Source: Labrys miyagiensis (GTDB lineage Bacteria; Pseudomonadota; Alphaproteobacteria; Rhizobiales; Labraceae). From it: a stretch of 64,000 bases of DNA. Positions 60,341 to 64,000 of this stretch are shown piece after piece. Below the pieces are notes generated by a model. That model was not told the DNA's origin, made no database searches, and saw only the letters and a program-made list of their open reading frames with translations. A program made the position numbers and the translations under genes. Each line of letters begins with the position of its first letter. Position 1 is the stretch's first letter. The stretch spans positions 212,697 through 276,696 of the forward strand of contig NZ_BSPC01000066.1 of the NCBI RefSeq assembly GCF_030160835.1, in the 5' to 3' direction.

Positions 60341-60348
60341 GGTAAACT

Positions 60349-60429
60349 GGGAGCGCGGACATCCTGTCCGCTCTTCCTTTTTCTGCGAGCGCAACGTTTC
60401 CAAGAGCGGACGAGGACGTCCGCGCTCCC
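60349..60429. repeat. Inverted repeat (GGGAGCGCGGAC class) before hydA
   Basis: Arms 60349-60375 and 60402-60429 pair with two or three differences, closing on a loop rich in T (TTCCTTTTTCTG). The tip GGGAGCGCGGACATCC is the same as in the elements at 35530 and 63903. The loop T-run means it could also terminate transcription of the ABC operon. Confidence 0.7.
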
Positions 60430-60442
60430 AGCGGAGGACTCC

Positions 60443-61897
60443 ATGCCGATCCTGATCCGTGGCGGTGTCGTGGTGAACCACGATCATTCCAAGCCCGCCG
60501 ATGTGCTCATCGATGGTGAAACCATCGTGGCGGTCGGCCCGAAACTCTCCGCCCCCGCCGGGGCCGAGATCATCGATGCCGATGGCTGCTTCGTCCTGCC
60601 CGGCGGCATCGACCCGCATACCCATCTCGAAATGCCCTTCATGGGCACCGTCTCGGCCGACGATTTCGAATCCGGCACGCGAGCCGCGCTTTCCGGCGGC
60701 ACCACCATGGTGGTGGATTTCTGCCTGCCGGCGCCCGGCCAGTCGCTGCTCGCTGCCTATCAGGACTGGCGCCACAAGAGCGAGAAGGCCGTCTCCGACT
60801 ACAGCTTCCACATGGCCGTAACCTGGTGGGACAAGCAGGTGTTCGACGAGATGGATACCGTGGTGAAGACCTACGGCATCAACACCTTCAAGCATTTCCT
60901 CGCCTATAAGGGCGCGCTGATGGTGAATGACGACGAGCTCTTCCACTCCTTCAGCCGCTGCGCCGGCCTTGGCGCCCTGCCGCTGGTGCATGCCGAGAAT
61001 GGCGACATTGTCTTCCGCCTGCAGCAGCATTACATGGATCTGGGCGTCACCGGCCCGGAGGGCCACGCCTATTCCCGCCCGCCCGAGGTGGAGGGGGAGG
61101 CGACCAACCGCGCCATCATGATCGCCGACATGGCCGGCAGCCAGCTCTATGTCGTGCACACCTCCTGCCGCGACAGCCACGAGGCCATTGCCCGGGCGCG
61201 CGCCGCCGGCAAGCGCGTCTTTGGCGAGCCCCTGATCCAGCACCTCGTGCTCGACGATTCGGAGTATCAGAACAAGAACTGGGACCATGCCGCCCAGCGG
61301 GTGATGTCGCCGCCCTTCCGCAACAAGTCGCACCAGGATTCGCTGTGGGCCGGCCTGGCCTCCGGCTCGCTCCAGGTGGTCGCCACCGACCATTGCGCCT
61401 TCACCACCCAACAGAAGCGCATGGGCCTCGGCGATTTCCGCAAGATCCCCAACGGCACGGGCGGCCTCGAGGACCGCATGCCGGTGCTGTGGACGGCAGG
61501 CGTGAGGACGGGACGCCTCACCAAGGAGGAATTCGCGGCGGTAACCTCCACCAACATCGCCCGCATCCTCAACATCTATCCCAAGAAGGGGGCCGTCGCC
61601 GTGGGGTCGGATGCCGACCTCGTGGTCTGGGACTCCGCCGCCACCAAGACGATCCGCGCCAAGAACCAGTTCAGCCGCGTCGAATACAATGTGTTCGAGG
61701 GCTATGAATGCACCGGCTTGCCGATCGTGACGCTCTCGCGCGGCCGCATCGCCTGGAAGGACAAGGAGATCCGCGCCCAGAAGGGCGACGGCGCCTTCGT
61801 GCGGCGCGACCCCTTCCCGGCGGTGGCGGTGGCGAATGCGACCTGGAAGGAGCTGAACAAGCCCAAGCCCGTGTCGCGCATCGAGGTGACGCCGTAA
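60443..61897 (+). CDS. hydA: Dihydropyrimidinase (HydA)
   Basis: This enzyme hydrolyses dihydrouracil and dihydrothymine to N-carbamoyl-beta-amino acids. The 484-residue amidohydrolase has metal ligands His-x-His in GGIDPHTHLEMPFMG, the carboxylated lysine in TFKHFLAYKGALMVNDDE, further His in PLVHAENGD and VVHTSCRDSHEA, and the catalytic Asp in VATDHCAFTTQQK. The ATG at 60443 has GCGGAGGACTCC before it. It follows the ABC importer and is followed by DUF1349 and the ureidopropionase genes. Confidence 0.96.
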   Translation: MPILIRGGVVVNHDHSKPADVLIDGETIVAVGPKLSAPAGAEIIDADGCFVLPGGIDPHTHLEMPFMGTVSADDFESGTRAALSGGTTMVVDFCLPAPGQSLLAAYQDWRHKSEKAVSDYSFHMAVTWWDKQVFDEMDTVVKTYGINTFKHFLAYKGALMVNDDELFHSFSRCAGLGALPLVHAENGDIVFRLQQHYMDLGVTGPEGHAYSRPPEVEGEATNRAIMIADMAGSQLYVVHTSCRDSHEAIARARAAGKRVFGEPLIQHLVLDDSEYQNKNWDHAAQRVMSPPFRNKSHQDSLWAGLASGSLQVVATDHCAFTTQQKRMGLGDFRKIPNGTGGLEDRMPVLWTAGVRTGRLTKEEFAAVTSTNIARILNIYPKKGAVAVGSDADLVVWDSAATKTIRAKNQFSRVEYNVFEGYECTGLPIVTLSRGRIAWKDKEIRAQKGDGAFVRRDPFPAVAVANATWKELNKPKPVSRIEVTP

Positions 61898-61902
61898 CGG
61901 GG

Positions 61903-61968
61903 GGCGGGTCTGAAGACCCGCCTTCATTGGCGCCGCCTGTGGTTCCGGGCTGGTCTGAAGACCAGCCC
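61903..61968 (+). terminator. Two tandem hairpins after hydA
   Basis: GGCGGGTCTGAAGACCCGCC (61903-61922) and GGGCTGGTC...GACCAGCCC (61947-61968) share the core GGTCTGAAGACC. They are perfect stems with no T-run; a repeat-derived attenuator is possible. Confidence 0.45.
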
Positions 61969-62027
61969 CCCCAGTCGCCCGCGTTTCCATGCCGCTGAGA
62001 AGACCGGCACACCAATTTGGTCCCGCC

Positions 62028-62627
62028 ATGCCGACCTATGTCGAGCTCTCTCCTCTTCGTCTCGGGCGCTGGTTGAACGAACCGGCGCGCTGGGCGCTGG
62101 ACGGTGAGACGCTCAACGCCGTCACCGACAAGGCCACCGATTTCTGGCGCGAGACGCATTACGGCTTCACGCGCCACAATGGCCATTTCTTCTTTCTCAA
62201 CAGCGCCGGCGATTTCACGGCGGAGGTCCGCGTGCGGGCTCGCTTCGAGACGCTCTACGACCAGGCCGGGCTGATGGTCCGGCTGAACGAAGAAACCTGG
62301 CTCAAGGCAGGCATCGAATACAATGACGGGGCGCCCATGCTCGGCAGCGTGCTGACCGTTGGCCAGTCCGACTGGGCGACCGGCCCCTTCCTCGGTGATC
62401 CCGCCGATTTCCGCCTGCGCGTCACGGTTTCCGATGGTGTGCTGCGCCTGCAATATTCGTCCGATGGCCAGCATTGGCCCCTGGTGCGGCTCGCGCCCTT
62501 CCCAAAGGCTGCATCCTATCAGGTCGGCCCGATGTGCTGCACGCCCGAAAGGGCCGGGCTCCATGTTTCCTTCAGCGATTTCCGTCTCACGCCGCCGAGC
62601 GGCAAGGTACTGCACGATCTCACCTGA
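62028..62627 (+). CDS. DUF1349 domain protein
   Basis: This is a 199-residue protein of the DUF1349 family, a concanavalin-like beta-sandwich (FWRETHYGFTRHNGHFFFLN; LYDQAGLMVRLNEETWLKAG; CTPERAGLHVSFSDFRLTPP). Related yeast and bacterial proteins (such as YPR147-like or regulation-of-enolase proteins) have no clear function. It lies between hydA and the ureidopropionase gene, 33 bases before the latter, so it is probably co-expressed with the pathway. The exact role is unknown. Confidence 0.85.
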   Translation: MPTYVELSPLRLGRWLNEPARWALDGETLNAVTDKATDFWRETHYGFTRHNGHFFFLNSAGDFTAEVRVRARFETLYDQAGLMVRLNEETWLKAGIEYNDGAPMLGSVLTVGQSDWATGPFLGDPADFRLRVTVSDGVLRLQYSSDGQHWPLVRLAPFPKAASYQVGPMCCTPERAGLHVSFSDFRLTPPSGKVLHDLT

Positions 62628-62660
62628 TCGTTCCGTGCCCCATTCCAGAAAGGCTTGATC

Positions 62661-63899
62661 ATGCTCACCAATCTCAACATCAATCCGCAGCGCCTGTGGG
62701 ACAGCCTGATGGAGACCGCCAAGTTCGGTGGCACGGTGAAGGGCGGCATCAAGCGCCTTACGCTGTCCGACGAGGACAAGAAGGTGCGCGACTGGTTCAA
62801 GGCGCAATGCGAGGCGCTCGGCTGCACCGTGACGGTCGACGAAGTCGGCAACATGTTCGCCGTCCGCCCCGGCAGGAACAACGAGCTGCCGCCCATCGCC
62901 ATGGGCTCGCATTTGGACACCCAGCCGACTGGCGGCAAGTTCGATGGCGTGCTCGGCGTGCTCGGCGCGCTGGAGGCCATGCGCACCATGCATGAGCAGG
63001 GCTACGAGACCAATGCGCCCGTCGAGATCGTCAACTGGACCAATGAGGAAGGCTCGCGCTACGCCCCCGCCATGCTGGCCTCAGGCGTGTTCGCCGGCGT
63101 GTTCACGCCGCAGTATGCCTATGAGCGCACCGACCGCGACGGCGTCACCTTCCTCGACGAGCTGGAGCGCATCGGCTATCGCGGCGTCGAGAAGGCCGGC
63201 GCCCACAAGTTCCAGGCCATGTTCGAGCTCCATATCGAGCAGGGGCCGATCCTCGAGGACGAGAAAAAGATGATCGGCGTCGTCACCGGCGTGCAGGGCA
63301 TGCGCTGGTACGAGGTCACGGTCACCGGCCAGGATGCGCATACCGGCGCCACGCCGATGTATCTGCGCAAGAACGCCCTGCTCGGCGCCGCCCGCATCAT
63401 CGAGGCGGTCGACGCCGTCGGCCAGAAGCACCAGCCTGGCGTCGCCACCGTCGGCCTGATCGAGAACAAGCCCAACAGCCGCAATGTCGTGCCGGGCGAA
63501 GTCTTCTTCACCATCGACCTGCGCCATCCCGACGAGGAGGTGCTGGAGGTGATGGAAAAGGAATTCCGTGCCGCGCTGGAGGATATTTTGCCGGCTATGA
63601 AGCTGATCTATGACGAAAAGCGCATCTGGAACTCGCCGGCGGTGAAGTTCGCGCCCGAGCTGATCGAATGCGTCGAGCACGGCGCGGAGAAGGCGGGCTT
63701 CGCCATGCGCAAGATGGTCTCCGGCGCCGGCCATGACGCGGCCTATATCGCTCGCGTGGCGCCCACCACCATGATCTTCGTGCCCTGCGAGGGCGGGCTC
63801 AGCCACAACGAGGGGGAGTCGACCAGCTTCGACGAATGCGCGGCAGGGGCGCAGGTGCTGCTCAATGCCGTGATCGAGCATGACCGGCGGCTGGCGTAA
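62661..63899 (+). CDS. Beta-ureidopropionase / N-carbamoyl-amino acid hydrolase (M20 type)
   Basis: This enzyme removes the carbamoyl group from N-carbamoyl-beta-alanine or -beta-aminoisobutyrate, closing the reductive pathway. It is 412 residues from ATG 62661 (AAAGG upstream). The M20 metal ligands are visible: His in MGSHLDTQPTGGKFDGVLG with Asp, Glu in NWTNEEGSRYAPAML, His in FELHIEQGPILEDEKK, and the late His in SGAGHDAAYIARVAPTTM. It is the AmaB/HyuC/PydC-like class used by many soil bacteria. The gene ends at another GGGAGCGCGGAC repeat. Confidence 0.95.
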   Translation: MLTNLNINPQRLWDSLMETAKFGGTVKGGIKRLTLSDEDKKVRDWFKAQCEALGCTVTVDEVGNMFAVRPGRNNELPPIAMGSHLDTQPTGGKFDGVLGVLGALEAMRTMHEQGYETNAPVEIVNWTNEEGSRYAPAMLASGVFAGVFTPQYAYERTDRDGVTFLDELERIGYRGVEKAGAHKFQAMFELHIEQGPILEDEKKMIGVVTGVQGMRWYEVTVTGQDAHTGATPMYLRKNALLGAARIIEAVDAVGQKHQPGVATVGLIENKPNSRNVVPGEVFFTIDLRHPDEEVLEVMEKEFRAALEDILPAMKLIYDEKRIWNSPAVKFAPELIECVEHGAEKAGFAMRKMVSGAGHDAAYIARVAPTTMIFVPCEGGLSHNEGESTSFDECAAGAQVLLNAVIEHDRRLA

Positions 63900-63902
63900 T
63901 CT

Positions 63903-63950
63903 GGGAGCGCGGACATCACAGCGACATGCGCGCATGTCGCGATGTCCGCT
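63903..63950. repeat. Inverted repeat (GGGAGCGCGGAC class), third copy
   Basis: GCGGACATC (63908-63916) pairs with GATGTCCGC (63941-63949). Inside lies the perfect 20-base palindrome GCGACATGCGCGCATGTCGC (63921-63940). The tip GGGAGCGCGGACATC is shared with the 60349 copy. The remaining bases to 64000 show no feature. Confidence 0.65.
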
Positions 63951-64000
63951 CACTGGTGCACCTTAAGTGTTGAGTGCCTCGGGGCGGTAGCTGTGGTGCA

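Noticed and set aside
59294-62029. 911-codon minus-strand frame across the binding-protein and hydA genes
   Set aside because: It crosses two real plus-strand genes and the repeat between them, and its translation shows no family features.
1-64000. CRISPR arrays, tRNA, rRNA and replication origins
   Set aside because: No regularly spaced direct repeats, cloverleaf sequences or iteron clusters were found on reading the window. A tRNA or Rfam scan would be the decisive check.

Overview
The window is a chromosomal segment of a high-GC alphaproteobacterium, most likely of the order Hyphomicrobiales (Rhizobiales). The order-level call rests on gene order (ccmIEFH, degP, a two-component pair, then glnE), a PleC/DivJ-type PAS histidine kinase, ClpS, and Irr-type iron boxes between bfr and bfd. 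No rRNA, tRNA or CRISPR array was seen, and genus cannot be decided from the sequence alone.

Positions 1-5100 form a degraded, AT-richer accessory island. It carries a partial secreted-protein gene running off the left edge, an ISKra4-like transposase fragment, the C-terminal helix-turn-helix of a serine resolvase, a phage terminase large-subunit pseudogene with an internal stop, a membrane-anchored pentapeptide-repeat protein, and several small phage-like genes including two related ones on the minus strand. From 5355 to about 25600 the content is core: a surface lipoprotein, cytochrome c maturation (ccmI, ccmE, ccmF, ccmH), dps, a DegP protease, an OmpR/sensor-kinase pair, glnE, clpS, a PAS histidine kinase, pepN and a periplasmic glycerophosphodiesterase.

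Positions 25870-41240 mix accessory and housekeeping functions. They hold an M4 metalloprotease followed by its probable protein inhibitor (emfourin), an MFS/acyltransferase/acyl-ACP-synthetase fusion with a TetR gene and a candidate operator, and divergent recQ and tal. Then come a GreA/GreB-like factor, a LysE/Lrp pair, an FAD monooxygenase, the bfr-bfd iron storage pair, and an ECF sigma/anti-sigma pair.

Positions 41500-63900 hold what looks like one regional catabolic programme: reductive pyrimidine degradation. PreT and PreA would reduce uracil or thymine, HydA would open dihydropyrimidines, and a HyuC/AmaB-type hydrolase would remove the carbamoyl group to give beta-alanine or its methyl analogue. 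An omega-aminotransferase and the CoA-acylating dehydrogenase MmsA would finish the route. A RutR-type repressor, a PuuR-like XRE/cupin regulator, an APC permease, a LuxR solo, an amidase, and an NMT1-type ABC importer with two permeases lie in the same block. A good RutR-like palindrome sits in front of preT. Interleaved oddities are an Fe-S protein after preA, a tyrosinase overlapping a DUF2182 membrane gene, and a DUF1349 protein between hydA and the ureidopropionase gene.

Intergenic spaces carry several classes of long inverted repeats. One starts with the same ten-base tip at three places (35530, 60349, 63903), and one copy is a 51-bp inverted repeat with a single mismatch.
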